DNA of 64,000 nt from Photobacterium profundum SS9 (lineage in GTDB: Bacteria; Pseudomonadota; Gammaproteobacteria; Enterobacterales; Vibrionaceae): positions 1,746,887 to 1,810,886 of the forward strand of contig NC_006370.1 in assembly GCF_000196255.1 (NCBI RefSeq), read 5' to 3'. Positions 34,766 through 44,186 of this stretch are shown piece by piece (within the stretch, counting starts at the first letter, position 1; every line of letters starts with the position of its first letter). The notes beneath the pieces were generated by a model that saw only the letters and a list, made by a program, of their open reading frames with translations, did not search any database and had not been told where the DNA came from. The translations under genes were made by a program, and so were the position numbers.

Positions 34766-36592
34766 ATGTTTCGCTGGTTTGAAAGTTTAACAAAGCCATT
34801 CCCGTCGGATGAGCCGCAACAGCCCCCAAAGTCGATTTTTGGCTTTTGCCGTCATTACACCAAAGGGTTTGAAATCCCGTTGGTGGTGATGTCTATCTTA
34901 AGCGCGCTAATTGCGATAGCAGAAGTCACCTTGCTACGTTATATGGGTGAACTTGTCGATATTTTAAGCACTCAAGATCGTATCACCTTCTGGCTTGATC
35001 AGGGCGATCAGATAAAAACGATGCTATTTCTGGTGGCTGTCATCATGCCTGTTTTGGGCTTTTTTCATTCGATGATCATGCATCAGACTTTGCTTGGTAA
35101 TTACCCAATGTCTATTCGTTGGTCGGTGCACCGCTACTTGCTTAAGCAAAGTGTTGGATTTTTCCAGCGCGATTTTGCTGGTCGTGTTGCAACGAAAGTG
35201 ATGCAAAGTGCGCTTGCCGTGCGTGAAACTGTCATGAAGTTGATGGATGTATTGATATACATTTCAGTCTACTTTATCTCGATGATTTGGATGATGGGTG
35301 AGTCGGACATGTTACTGATGTTACCGATTGCTATTTGGCTTATTTGCTATGTATTTATTCAGCTGTATTTTATTCCGAGAATGAAAAAAGTCGCCATAGA
35401 TCAGGCGGATGCTCGTTCTATCATGACAGGAAGAATCGTAGATAGTTACACCAATATCACAACAGTGAAGCTGTTTGCGCATTCTCAACGAGAGATTGAT
35501 TACGCAGAAAGTAGTTTGAAGCAGTTTCTTAAAACCGTGTATCGCCAGATGCGCATGGTAACTTGCTTGTTATTCAGTGTTGACGCTATTAACTACTTAC
35601 TGCTTTTCTCCATCGCGGCCTTATCTGTCACGCTTTGGTTGGATGAAGCAGTGACTGTCGGTGTGATTGCCGTAGCTATCAGCATTGCGCTGAGAGTTCA
35701 GGGCATGTCCAAATGGATTATGTGGGAAGTGAGTGCGTTGTTTGAGAATATTGGTACGGTTGTAGATGGTATGAATACCATTTCTAACGATGTTGAAATT
35801 AAAGATGTACCAAATGCAGAATCACTCGTTGTTAATGAAGGTGCAATTCACTTCAATCATGTTGGTTTTAACTACAATGATGACAAGCAAGTATTCGAGA
35901 ACCTTAACTTAGTACTTAAGCCGGGTGAAAAAGTCGGTATTGTAGGGCGTTCTGGTGCTGGTAAGTCGAGCTTGGTGAACTTGCTTCTGCGATTCTACGA
36001 TATTCAATCTGGTACCATAAGCATCGATGGTCAGAATATTGCTGAGGTTAGCCAAGAGTCTTTGCGTAAACAAATTGGTATGATCACTCAGGATACTTCT
36101 TTGCTTCATCGCTCAATTCGAGAAAACATTTTGTATGGCGATCCGGATGCCAACGAACAAGCGTTGATCAATGCTGCTCAACAGGCTCATGCACATGACT
36201 TTATCGCAGATCTAAAAGATGAACAGGGCAACATTGGTTACGACGTTGAAGTTGGAGAACGCGGCGTTAAGTTATCTGGTGGTCAGCGTCAACGTATAGC
36301 CATCGCTCGCGTATTGTTAAAAAATGCTCCTATCCTAATCATGGACGAAGCAACGTCTGCGCTTGATTCAGAAGTTGAATCAGCTATTCAGGAAAACCTT
36401 GAAGCGTTAATGGAAAGCAAAACAGTGATCGCGATAGCCCACCGTTTATCAACCATAGCGGCTATGGACAGATTAATTGTGATGGACAACGGGCAAGTGG
36501 TAGAGCAGGGAACACACCAAGAATTACTTGAAAAACAAGGCATCTATTCGCAGTTATGGGCGTACCAAACGGGTGGGTTTTTAGCAGAGTAA
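34766..36592 (+). CDS. ABC exporter, fused permease-ATPase
   Basis: The 608-residue protein has a six-helix transmembrane domain (residues 30-330) and an ATPase domain with Walker A GRSGAGKSS, signature LSGGQRQRIAIARVLL, Walker B ILIMDEATSALD and the H-loop AHRLSTI. It is a homodimeric exporter of the MsbA/multidrug/peptide type. Divergence from the siderophore receptor and its own Fur box suggest a role in iron metabolism, for example siderophore export or handling of siderophore intermediates; no biosynthetic genes are next to it. The role is inferred from context. Confidence 0.88.
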   Translation: MFRWFESLTKPFPSDEPQQPPKSIFGFCRHYTKGFEIPLVVMSILSALIAIAEVTLLRYMGELVDILSTQDRITFWLDQGDQIKTMLFLVAVIMPVLGFFHSMIMHQTLLGNYPMSIRWSVHRYLLKQSVGFFQRDFAGRVATKVMQSALAVRETVMKLMDVLIYISVYFISMIWMMGESDMLLMLPIAIWLICYVFIQLYFIPRMKKVAIDQADARSIMTGRIVDSYTNITTVKLFAHSQREIDYAESSLKQFLKTVYRQMRMVTCLLFSVDAINYLLLFSIAALSVTLWLDEAVTVGVIAVAISIALRVQGMSKWIMWEVSALFENIGTVVDGMNTISNDVEIKDVPNAESLVVNEGAIHFNHVGFNYNDDKQVFENLNLVLKPGEKVGIVGRSGAGKSSLVNLLLRFYDIQSGTISIDGQNIAEVSQESLRKQIGMITQDTSLLHRSIRENILYGDPDANEQALINAAQQAHAHDFIADLKDEQGNIGYDVEVGERGVKLSGGQRQRIAIARVLLKNAPILIMDEATSALDSEVESAIQENLEALMESKTVIAIAHRLSTIAAMDRLIVMDNGQVVEQGTHQELLEKQGIYSQLWAYQTGGFLAE

Positions 36593-36608
36593 TAAACGCT
36601 GAGTATAC

Positions 36609-36634
36609 AGGGCTGATGGATTAGCCCTATTATG
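36609..36634 (+). terminator. Weak hairpin after the ABC exporter
   Basis: AGGGCT-GATGGATT-AGCCCT forms a six-pair stem followed by ATTATG; the nested IS has inserted immediately after it. No T-run exists even in the reconstructed pre-insertion sequence. Confidence 0.35.
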
Positions 36635-36643
36635 CATAGGTAT

Positions 36644-36853
36644 CTACACAGATTGAGCAAAAAACGAACTGGCTATTTGCCTCATCGCGTTTATCTCATC
36701 CATGGTGTAGGTATCTAGTACTTCACACATTTGTAGGAAAACCCATAGTCCCGCAAGCAGTGATGGCTGAGTGACAGGCTTTGTTCGCTTAGTTAAACGA
36801 CCACTCAGCTTAACCAAAAAACCTTTAAATTCATTAGCTTCATCCGAGCTGTC
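36644..36853 (-). pseudogene. IS4-family transposase, 3' fragment
   Basis: This fragment encodes the C-terminal part of the transposase, from the SSDEANEFKG region to the end, cut off from the 5' part by the IS66 insertion. The sequence up to the break is nearly identical to the complete copies. Confidence 0.9.
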
Positions 36854-38618
36854 GTAACTTCTCAATAAGCCGAGGCAGGGTGGGCTTTCTGGAGCACCAG
36901 AGAGCCTAAAGATGGGATTACATTACTTTGAGAAATTCGGTCGTTGAGATATTTCCAGAAGGAAACCCCTAATTTTCGGCACGTTTTTTTCAGGCTGGAA
37001 AAGGTATCTCGGCATTGTCGGCCAAGATCACTACGAGTACCTCCACTGACTTTGCGCCGCTTGACCTGCTCCCTTAGATCATTTTCGCTTCCATTTGTAT
37101 GGATTGGAATTTCTGGTCGTTCCAATACCAGCAATAAGCTTGATTTTAATTTGTTTAACCGCTTTAGTTGCTGATTAAGGAGCTCATAGCGGGTTTTCTG
37201 AGTAAATAGCCGATCGAACTCCTTCGACAGGGCTGATTTCTTCGTGTCGCAAGGCTGTTTTTTGTATTCTTTCAGCTCCTTGTAGAACGACCAAATCTCA
37301 TCACGTACTTGTGCGATGTCTTCTCGATGTCCCTCATTCAACGGAATAAGCTTGTGGACCAACCGCTCCGCATGTACCCAGCACAAACCATGTTGTAGAA
37401 CCTTAAACTGTCCAGCACCATCACTGATCACAGCGAGTTTACCCAAAGCTTCATTCTCTGACGCGCAACCCAATAGGGCACCTTCAGTCGCTATTTGAAT
37501 ATGCCTTTTTACGACAATACCCAGCTGAACTAGATGAGCAGACCATTCCTCCTCACATCCAAAGTTGGTCACTGGTGTGTTTGCTAACAATGCTAACTGG
37601 GGAGCAGGGAGTTTATTTGTCGCCATATAGTTTAGTGCGCAGGTGTTCACCTGATAACCCTTGTTTCCAGCCCGAAGGAGTGACAGGAAGTTGATCCGAT
37701 TTTTTCGGTCTGAACTTTGAAACCAAGCAAACCACTCATTGCCTATGTGGGTGACAAAACCGTTCTTGCCCTGATGCCTAGCTCCGGTGTCATCTGTTGT
37801 GATATAGCCAGTGCTTTGCAGGCCTGCAGCCAGAAGTTCGGCTTTTTCTTCATGCAAATCATCATGATTTTCGGTCAATAAGCGATTTAATTGGCCACTG
37901 GAAATATCGATACCCCATTCTCTAAGTTGTTCCAACAACAGAGGCTGAGTGACCTGACATTGATGATACTGATAGAGGATGTAGCTTCTTAGTCGAGTGC
38001 CAAAGTGTTGGCCTGCTAGTCCATTAGGCAAGGTAGCGGTAACCGTCGAACCATCAGGTAATAGATAGCAAGCTAAGCGATAACGTACATTGCACGACTG
38101 TATCTCTAGCTCTTGGACGACAAAATCTCGGTAGCCCTTGAATCGTGCCCCGATAGGTAAAGGTTGTTCTGGCTGGACAATGTTATCCTGATGAATGGTC
38201 AGCGTTTGATTTTTGCTACGCTTGGTAGAGCCGGACCGTTTGTTATCAGTCGAGCCTTGGTCTGACTTTTCATCGGTATTTGTGTCGAGTTTACTCGGCT
38301 TGAACTTGGGCCGTTTTTTCTGCCCTTTTAGTACGTTGATCTCGTCTTTAAGGAGGGTGATTTCTTCTTGTTGGCGCTCAACCGTATCGGAAAGCTGCTC
38401 AATGATCCCAATTAAGCCTTTTACCAAAGGGGTTTGCTCTGACTCTGGAATGTCTGGGAGATTAATTTTCATTGAGACAAAAGGCTCTACGTGGTTAGAG
38501 GCTACTATTTTGAAGGTTTGAAAGGATCAATCAAGCCGATCTTAGAGATCCTAACATTAATTTTAAAAACACTATCAGGATCACTCTTCGCTTATGCCCC
38601 GACTTATTGAGAAGTTAC
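36854..38618 (-). mobile_element. IS66-family insertion sequence
   Basis: The 1765-bp element has the terminal repeats GTAACTTCTCAATAAG at both ends, extended imperfectly to about 24 bp, and an eight-base target duplication GAGCTGTC (36846-36853 and 38619-38626). GTAA ends and an 8-bp duplication are standard for IS66. It holds one gene only; no tnpA or tnpB accessory ORFs of the canonical IS66 layout are present. Confidence 0.93.
36862..38472 (-). CDS. IS66-family transposase
   Basis: The 536-residue protein has an N-terminal coiled-coil (residues 25-55), a Lys-rich linker, and a DDE catalytic domain. The acidic residues are likely in TTDDTGARHQG, VISDGAGQF and TNGSENDLREQVKRRKVSGGTRS; the last, with the Glu of SENDLR and the basic run, is the IS66 C-terminal signature. 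LCWVHAERLVHKL is also typical of the family. The gene fills the element. It appears intact, so it could be active. Confidence 0.9.
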   Translation of the reverse strand: MKINLPDIPESEQTPLVKGLIGIIEQLSDTVERQQEEITLLKDEINVLKGQKKRPKFKPSKLDTNTDEKSDQGSTDNKRSGSTKRSKNQTLTIHQDNIVQPEQPLPIGARFKGYRDFVVQELEIQSCNVRYRLACYLLPDGSTVTATLPNGLAGQHFGTRLRSYILYQYHQCQVTQPLLLEQLREWGIDISSGQLNRLLTENHDDLHEEKAELLAAGLQSTGYITTDDTGARHQGKNGFVTHIGNEWFAWFQSSDRKNRINFLSLLRAGNKGYQVNTCALNYMATNKLPAPQLALLANTPVTNFGCEEEWSAHLVQLGIVVKRHIQIATEGALLGCASENEALGKLAVISDGAGQFKVLQHGLCWVHAERLVHKLIPLNEGHREDIAQVRDEIWSFYKELKEYKKQPCDTKKSALSKEFDRLFTQKTRYELLNQQLKRLNKLKSSLLLVLERPEIPIHTNGSENDLREQVKRRKVSGGTRSDLGRQCRDTFSSLKKTCRKLGVSFWKYLNDRISQSNVIPSLGSLVLQKAHPASAY

Positions 38619-39697
38619 GAGCTGTCCGAATAAAGCTTAAATATCAACGTCGTTGCAACACTGGCTGTGATCAGACGCTTTAATATTGACTCCGCAGTAG
38701 TTTGCTGCCATTTTTCTAACTGATGACCATCTGACTTCAATAACTTAAACCAAGATTCAATATTCCAGCGATGGCAATACCACGTTGCAATCTCTGTTGC
38801 ATCAACATCCAACACGTTAGACAGCAGATACCATCTTGCTAGCTCTTTACCTTCATCATCCGTGACCAGGCTCATAACAAAGCGACAGGTGGGCGCCGCT
38901 GACGCTAGCTTTTCTGATTTCCGGTGTAACTCAACAGTCGTTTCACCAACAAACAAATAGCCCTCTTTACCTCGAAGAGAAATAACACCTTTCAAGTCTG
39001 GGGAGATTGTTCGACTGATGATTTCAGCCGTTTTAAACTGACCTTCGTGACGGAACGTTGAGCCTTTTTTAGTTCGAGTTAGCCAGTGAACTGAGCCTAA
39101 ACGTCTTAAGTCTTTCGCTGAATCTGCTTCTCTATCAACAACATGCACCAGGGGCTTGTCTAAATGTAATTGTTCTTGCCAATGAATGCTGTCAAAGAGT
39201 GAATCTAGGTGACTTTGCTTGGGTTGTAACTCTTGGCTTCGGCATTGATAAATACCGTTGCTTGTCAGTAAGTTAAGACCTGCTGGAGCAATGGGTGCGC
39301 CAGTATTTGCGTCTACCAATAAAGACGCTTGCAGTTCGTAGCCAACATCGAGAGCGTGTGACATCTTAGTTTTATCTAACTTACTATGATGTTTAGCGAA
39401 ATTGATATGGCACCAATCATGAGCCATTAATACATATCGACTTTGACTTTCTTTCACACCAGAACGAGCAAGACCCAGCATCGGGCCACTTAGCATAGGA
39501 AAAGTCACATCCTCATTATGATAAAAACGCCATGTTGCTTGTGTCGATGCCCATGATTGTGTGTGGTGGCGAAGAGATTTTACACCTGGTGCATTGCTAG
39601 AATTAACTGTCATGTGTTCCATTATAAGGGTCTGATAACGCTTAGATAATCTTGATTCAAGGATACAGGGTAATTGATGTTGTTCAAAAAGAGTCAT
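38619..39697 (-). pseudogene. IS4-family transposase, 5' fragment
   Basis: The fragment encodes the first 359 residues of the transposase, including the acidic triad region, up to the IS66 target site at SDSS. An ORF of 362 residues reaches a few codons into the IS66 end and stops there. Cut from its C-terminus, it is probably inactive. One residue (G for D at GQFKTAEI) differs from the two intact copies. Confidence 0.9.
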
Positions 39698-39815
39698 CGT
39701 CAATACTAATGAAATGAAAGTTAACTCTCTTGATCGTTGATCCTTAGATCAGTTCCCTTCTCTTGGCCGATTGGTTAATTTGTAACCATTTTGTGTAGAT
39801 ACCTATGCTATTATG

Positions 39816-39874
39816 CCTTATAGGTATAATATTACCTTGTAGGTGTAAATATCGTCTTGTAGATATAAATATTA
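39816..39874. repeat. Three imperfect 20-bp tandem repeats
   Basis: CCTTATAGGTATAATATTA, CCTTGTAGGTGTAAATATCG and TCTTGTAGATATAAATATTA follow each other directly. They lie between the IS end and the partial MITE-like repeat. Function unknown. Confidence 0.6.
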
Positions 39875-39909
39875 CCTTCCGCAGTTACTTAGATGTTATT
39901 CCGTTGGTT

Positions 39910-39964
39910 TGCTATAGCCAACAAATTCTCGCTGAAACGTGTATCTTAAGGTAACTTGGGTATA
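39910..39964. repeat. Partial inverted copy of the MITE-like element
   Basis: The sequence AACAAATTCTCGCTGAAACG followed by ATCTTAAGGTAACTTGGGTATAT is the reverse complement of the left end of the element at 8407, with a few changes. The other end is missing. It lies 33 bases before the GTPase ATG. Confidence 0.75.
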
Positions 39965-39996
39965 TGCATCACGTAAGTAGAGAATAAGAATCGCGT

Positions 39997-40941
39997 ATGG
40001 CAATGAATAGCTTTTTCAAAAAAGTGTTTGGCTACATGAATCCGTCAGTGAATCCCAATATCGAGCCCGCATTCACAGAATGGCAGCAGCATTTACCCAC
40101 ATTGTGGTTGTTAGGTAAAACGGGCGCGGGTAAATCGACGTTAATTCAAGCCTTAACGGGTAACTCTGCTGTTGAGGTTGGTAATGGTTTTCAACCTTGT
40201 ACCCAAACGGCACATAGCTATCATTATCCTGCTGATAACCCATTATTGTGTTTTCTTGATACACGTGGGCTCTCTGAAGCTGATTACGATCCTTATGAAG
40301 ATATTCAAGCCTGTAAAGATCGAAGCCATGCCTTAATTGTGGTACTAAAAGCAGAAGAGCCAGAACAAAGTGATGTACTGAATGCGCTTAAACAGATTAA
40401 AAAATCTGGCGATATAAAGCATCTTCTGATTGTTCATACTGCGATTAGTTCATTGGGCTCTCACACCGAGCAACAACAAGCTATCTTGCATAATCAAACC
40501 CAAGTTGAGCATGTTTGGGCTAAAAGTATACCATCTATTCAAGCCGATTTCTTACCTGAAATGGGTGACGTAATTGGGCTTGATACACTGAAAACTACCT
40601 TGGCAGACATGCTACCTATTTTAAGTTTATTCACGAATACCAAAGCACATATTTCTCGTGAAGAAGGCAATTTCAATAAACTGAAAACCGAGGTGCTGTG
40701 GTATGCCGGCGCTGCTGGTGCAAGTGATGCTATACCTGCTGTCGGGTTTGTCTCGGTGCCCGCGATACAAGGAAAGATGCTGCACAGTTTAGGCAATCAA
40801 TACGGCATCGAGTGGACTAAACAAGATTTCATTGAGTTTATAGGCACGTTGGGCACGGGTTTTTATGGTGCAGTATCTTTCGAAGTTGGGTATTCGGCAG
40901 TTAGTGAAATTCATTCCGGCTTATGGTCAAACTATCGGTAG
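39997..40941 (+). pseudogene. GTPase, N-terminal part before a frameshift
   Basis: The protein shows a P-loop GTPase domain with G1 GKTGAGKST at residues 40-48 and G3 DTRG at 88-91; the G4 NKxD motif is replaced by VHT. After FIEFIGTLGTGF the frame runs into 26 unrelated residues and stops. The continuation in the +1 frame (40865-41188) restores a hydrophobic DUF697-like domain. Removal of one T from the run at 40860-40864 gives a 396-residue protein, the usual size of YfjP/YeeP-related GTPases with a C-terminal membrane-associated domain. Marked as pseudogene because of the frameshift, though slippage or a sequencing error is possible. Confidence 0.8.
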
Positions 40942-41188
40942 TGCAACAGCTGCTGCAATGAGCTTTTCATCGACATACGCGATTGGTCGTGCTGCATGTA
41001 AGTACCTATACCATAAGAGTAAAGGTGAAACGGTAACAAAAGAAGAAATGAAAGCCGTTTTTGAGCAAGCGTTTGAAAGCATTAAAAATGTCGCTGAAAC
41101 TGAAATGCACAAAACGGATACGCTAGAAAAGCGCCAAAGTAAGCATACCAGCGAGATGAAATCAGAATTGAAGCAGGACAAGAGATGA
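40865..41188 (+). pseudogene. GTPase, C-terminal DUF697-like part
   Basis: This 107-residue segment carries the second half of the frameshifted GTPase: YLSKLGIRQLVKFIPAYGQT then GSATAAAMSFSSTYAIGRAACKYLYH, the Gly/Ala-rich double hydrophobic hairpin typical of the DUF697 region, then a basic tail. Its ATG at 40865 has no ribosome-binding site. Its stop overlaps the start of the next gene (ATGA), which suggests that translation through this segment mattered. Confidence 0.75.
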
Positions 41189-42798
41189 AACAGCTTAAAA
41201 ATAGTTATCGATTATTGAGCCGTTTATCTCATGGCTTTGTGCCCTTAATGATTACGGCGATATTCATTCCCTTCATTATTTTGGCTGTTTTTGGTGCAGT
41301 GTCGTTGTTTGAAAAAGGGCAATGGCTGCTATTTTTAGGCTTATCAGCCGTGTTTTGTTTCGTTATCTTTTTACCGTTTCTTTTCTTGAAACAAAGGGCG
41401 ACGAAACAGCGCCTGTTTGAACAAGACCAGTTTAAGCAAAGCCAAGACGGATCGCAGCAGGATCGTTTTACTGACGATGATCTTGAGAAAGCCACTGTTG
41501 AACCTAATGCAGAATGGTCTGAATTTGATCTTCAAGTGTGGAAAAAGGTTAATACTACGATTCAACAAAAACTAGAAACTGATGATGAGTGGGGTAGTTT
41601 GCGTGAGCATGGTTTTGATTTAGCTTCCCGCGTTGCCTGTGAATATGCGCCCAATGCCACCGCTCACGATTTAGCATTTACTGCCCCTGAATTTTTATTG
41701 ATGGTAGAAGAGGTAAGCCATCGTTATCGTATCTTCCTTAAAGAAAATATCCCATTTTCAGAAAAAATAAAGCTAACCACTATCAAGCAAGGGTATGCAC
41801 ACAAGGACAAAATGGACACCGCGAAGAAAGCGTACGATGTTTATCGTATATTTCGTGCCGTTACCCCAGCAGGCTGGATTGCCGAAGCTAGAAGTCAGAT
41901 TATTGGCCGACTTTTTGATGAAGTGAGCGCCGATGTACAGCATCGCTTGAAGAAAACGTTGTTACAAGAAGTGGTTTCTGTGGCGATTGATCTATACAGT
42001 GGCCGCTTTAAAGCCAGAGACACAGAACTTGCCGAGAGTGACGTTGTCACTAAAGATCGTGCGCGAGTCGAACCTAATATCGAACCATTGCGGGTTGCTG
42101 TTATTGGGCAAGTAAGTGCGGGAAAATCATCGGTGGTGAATGCCGTGGTTGGCAGTATGGTTGCTGAAGTCAGTGCAATTCCTTCAACCGACAGTATTCA
42201 TGTTCATAAATGCGAAGTCGATGGTGTCGATCTGATCCATTTGGTCGATCTTCCTGGTATTGATGGAAATCCTAAAACAGAAGCTTTGATTGTTGATCAA
42301 ATTGCTAACAGTGATCTTGTTTTGTGGGTACTCAAAGCCAATCAATCAGCCAGAACACTAGACACTCATCTCAAAGCAGCGATTGAGGAATTTTATACAC
42401 AACCGAAGAATCGATCGCGAAAAAAACCGCAGATATTGGCATTGGTTAATCAAGTTGATCGTCTTCAGCCTGTGCAAGAGTGGCAACCACCTTACAATAT
42501 AGAGCAGCCAACAACAGCCAAAGCTAAAACCATTAAAGCCGCCGTTGAATATAACCAAGAATTGTTATCGCCCGATCATATTATTCCGGTGTGCGTGAGT
42601 GAAAATAAAGTGGCATTTAACCTCGATGAAATAGGGGTGCTGTTACAGTTTGCGTATGAAGATGGCGTTAATACGCAGCTTAATCGCCGTAGAATTGAGG
42701 GTGATAAAACAGATTACCTCAACCAAGCCAAACGTCTTTTTCGTTTAAGTAAAGTGGCGTTTAAACAGTTAAGAGATGCAGATAAGTACTCTACTTGA
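41185..42798 (+). CDS. Membrane-anchored dynamin-like/Era-type GTPase
   Basis: The 537-residue protein has two helices near the N-terminus (residues 18-42 and 46-68), a long charged region, and a GTPase domain with G1 GQVSAGKSS at residues 308-316, G2 around STDSIHVH, G3 DLPG and G4 NQVD. The Ser-Ala-Gly variant of G1 and the preceding helical region resemble the YcjX/YfjP and dynamin-like small GTPases associated with stress membranes. It overlaps the upstream GTPase gene by four bases, so the two likely act as a pair at the membrane. Function not known. Terminator follows. Confidence 0.8.
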   Translation: MKQLKNSYRLLSRLSHGFVPLMITAIFIPFIILAVFGAVSLFEKGQWLLFLGLSAVFCFVIFLPFLFLKQRATKQRLFEQDQFKQSQDGSQQDRFTDDDLEKATVEPNAEWSEFDLQVWKKVNTTIQQKLETDDEWGSLREHGFDLASRVACEYAPNATAHDLAFTAPEFLLMVEEVSHRYRIFLKENIPFSEKIKLTTIKQGYAHKDKMDTAKKAYDVYRIFRAVTPAGWIAEARSQIIGRLFDEVSADVQHRLKKTLLQEVVSVAIDLYSGRFKARDTELAESDVVTKDRARVEPNIEPLRVAVIGQVSAGKSSVVNAVVGSMVAEVSAIPSTDSIHVHKCEVDGVDLIHLVDLPGIDGNPKTEALIVDQIANSDLVLWVLKANQSARTLDTHLKAAIEEFYTQPKNRSRKKPQILALVNQVDRLQPVQEWQPPYNIEQPTTAKAKTIKAAVEYNQELLSPDHIIPVCVSENKVAFNLDEIGVLLQFAYEDGVNTQLNRRRIEGDKTDYLNQAKRLFRLSKVAFKQLRDADKYST

Positions 42799-42802
42799 TG
42801 GT

Positions 42803-42845
42803 AAAAAGAGAGCCTATTAGTCGTAACTAATAGGCTCTCATTTTA
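42803..42845 (+). terminator. Bidirectional terminator
   Basis: GAGAGCCTATTAG-TCGTAA-CTAATAGGCTCTC is a perfect thirteen-pair stem with TTTT on the plus side (after CA) and AAAAA upstream, giving T5 on the minus side. It lies between convergent GTPase and cra genes. Confidence 0.9.
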
Positions 42846-42862
42846 GTTAATGGCTATTTGTT

Positions 42863-43846
42863 TTATCGTCTTTTTATCTTTCTTGGTACAACTTCAACAC
42901 CGGTACGATATCGACCTGCTGCGGCATTGAGTGCTAACTCTAGAGCATTGTCTGCAATTAGCTCAAATTGTTGGGGTAATGATTGAATTTTAATGGGTAA
43001 AAAATCCAATAAACGGTTGTCACCAAATGTTGCTAAATGAATTTTCGACATTAATTCGGGATTAGCCAGTAAGCAATCAAGGATGCCTTCAAATAGGGTA
43101 TAAGAGGTGGCGAGAATCGCATCAGGGAAGTGTTCTGAATCAATCCATTGTTGCACCTGTTTTTGCCCTTGTTCTTGGCTGAAATGATCGCCATAAGCAA
43201 TGTGCATGTTGATATCAGGTTGATGACGACGAATAGCCGTTAAAAAACCTTGCTCACGTTCTTTCGACACACCTAGCTCAGGTACGGCTCCCACCAACCC
43301 AATGCTATTCACACCTTTATTGAGGAGGGTCTGAGTAAGCTCAAATGCCCCCTCTAAATCTTCACTTATTACACTGGCAAAAATTTCATCGTCTAACGCA
43401 CGGTCGAGTGCAATAACAGGTACGCCACCAGTTTGAATGCGTGGATAAAAATCATTATCAGCAGGCAGGACACTGGCAACAAGCAGCGCATCGATACGAC
43501 GGCTTAATAGTGTTTCTGCAACTTTCATTTCTGTATCTGGATCATCATCAGAACACGAGATGATCAATTGATAGCCTGCTTTACGCGCATTTCTTTCAAG
43601 CAGTTTCGCTAATTTGGCATAACTGCTGTTTTCTAGATCGGGAATGATTAAACCAAACGATCGGCTACTGCCTGCACGAAGAGAGGTCGCAGCATGATCA
43701 GGGCGGAAGTTATGTTCATTAACAACTGCCATTACCTTTACTTGTGTTTTTTCACTGATCCGGTATTTGCTCGCTTTACCATTAATAACATAGCTAGCTG
43801 TTGTGCGAGATACACCAGCTAATTTTGCAATTTCATCTAACGTCAT
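42863..43846 (-). CDS. cra: Catabolite repressor/activator Cra (FruR)
   Basis: The 327-residue LacI/GalR-family regulator begins MTLDEIAKLAGVSRTTASYV, essentially the E. coli Cra helix-turn-helix, followed by GSSRSFGLIIPDLENSSYAKLA and a periplasmic-binding-like effector domain ending with ATFGDNRLLDFLPIKI. Cra binds fructose-1-phosphate, which releases it from operators upstream of sugar genes. The gene is divergent from fruBKA, and the intergenic region carries several Cra-type sites, so it probably controls both directions. Confidence 0.93.
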   Translation of the reverse strand: MTLDEIAKLAGVSRTTASYVINGKASKYRISEKTQVKVMAVVNEHNFRPDHAATSLRAGSSRSFGLIIPDLENSSYAKLAKLLERNARKAGYQLIISCSDDDPDTEMKVAETLLSRRIDALLVASVLPADNDFYPRIQTGGVPVIALDRALDDEIFASVISEDLEGAFELTQTLLNKGVNSIGLVGAVPELGVSKEREQGFLTAIRRHQPDINMHIAYGDHFSQEQGQKQVQQWIDSEHFPDAILATSYTLFEGILDCLLANPELMSKIHLATFGDNRLLDFLPIKIQSLPQQFELIADNALELALNAAAGRYRTGVEVVPRKIKRR

Positions 43847-44186
43847 GATGAGTTCTTATCGTTTGCTTATAATAGAGATTAAAAAGAGATTTGTGCGCTT
43901 GATCATATAATCGCAAATGATCCTTTATAGAACAATTGCAATCATAGCTGAAACGATTCAGTATGTCTGCTGAAAGGTTTCAGCAAAGCTCTAAAATGTT
44001 AAGTGGCTTTACTGAAACTTTTAATTTCAGCAAAAGCTGAAACGATTCAGCTTTTAGGTTGAAGTATCAACTTATAATTACACGACGTGTCGATGGGTAT
44101 GTTAACTGGGTATGAATAGAGATTTTTACCTCGGTTATTAGTACTAATCAGACAAATAGAAGACAGAAATCCAGTGGAGTGAATTC
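43847..44186. promoter_or_regulatory. Divergent cra/fruB control region with four Cra-type sites
   Basis: The 340-base region contains GCTGAAACGATTCAG (43947-43961), GCTGAAAGGTTTCAGC (43969-43984), CTGAAACTTTTAATTTCAG (44012-44030, widely spaced) and GCTGAAACGATTCAGC (44036-44051). Three match the Cra consensus GCTGAAWCGWTTCAGC. The grouped sites, two of them within about 25 bp, suggest cooperative binding or dual control. Confidence 0.85.

Larger units (their letters stand above)
36635..39807 (-). mobile_element. IS4-family element, copy 3, interrupted by an IS66 element
   Basis: Same element as at 53252 and 54883, with the terminal repeat CATAGGTATCTACACA and its complement at the right end. 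It is flanked by a CTATTATG duplication (36627-36634 and 39808-39815), eight bases rather than the nine seen at the other copies; one C may have been lost. An IS66-family element (36854-38618) splits its transposase gene. Without that insert and its target duplication the copy is 1400 bp. Confidence 0.93.

Noticed and set aside
38615..39703. A 362-residue stand-alone transposase
   Set aside because: It is the 5' part of an IS4 transposase whose last codons run into the IS66 end; the true gene is interrupted.
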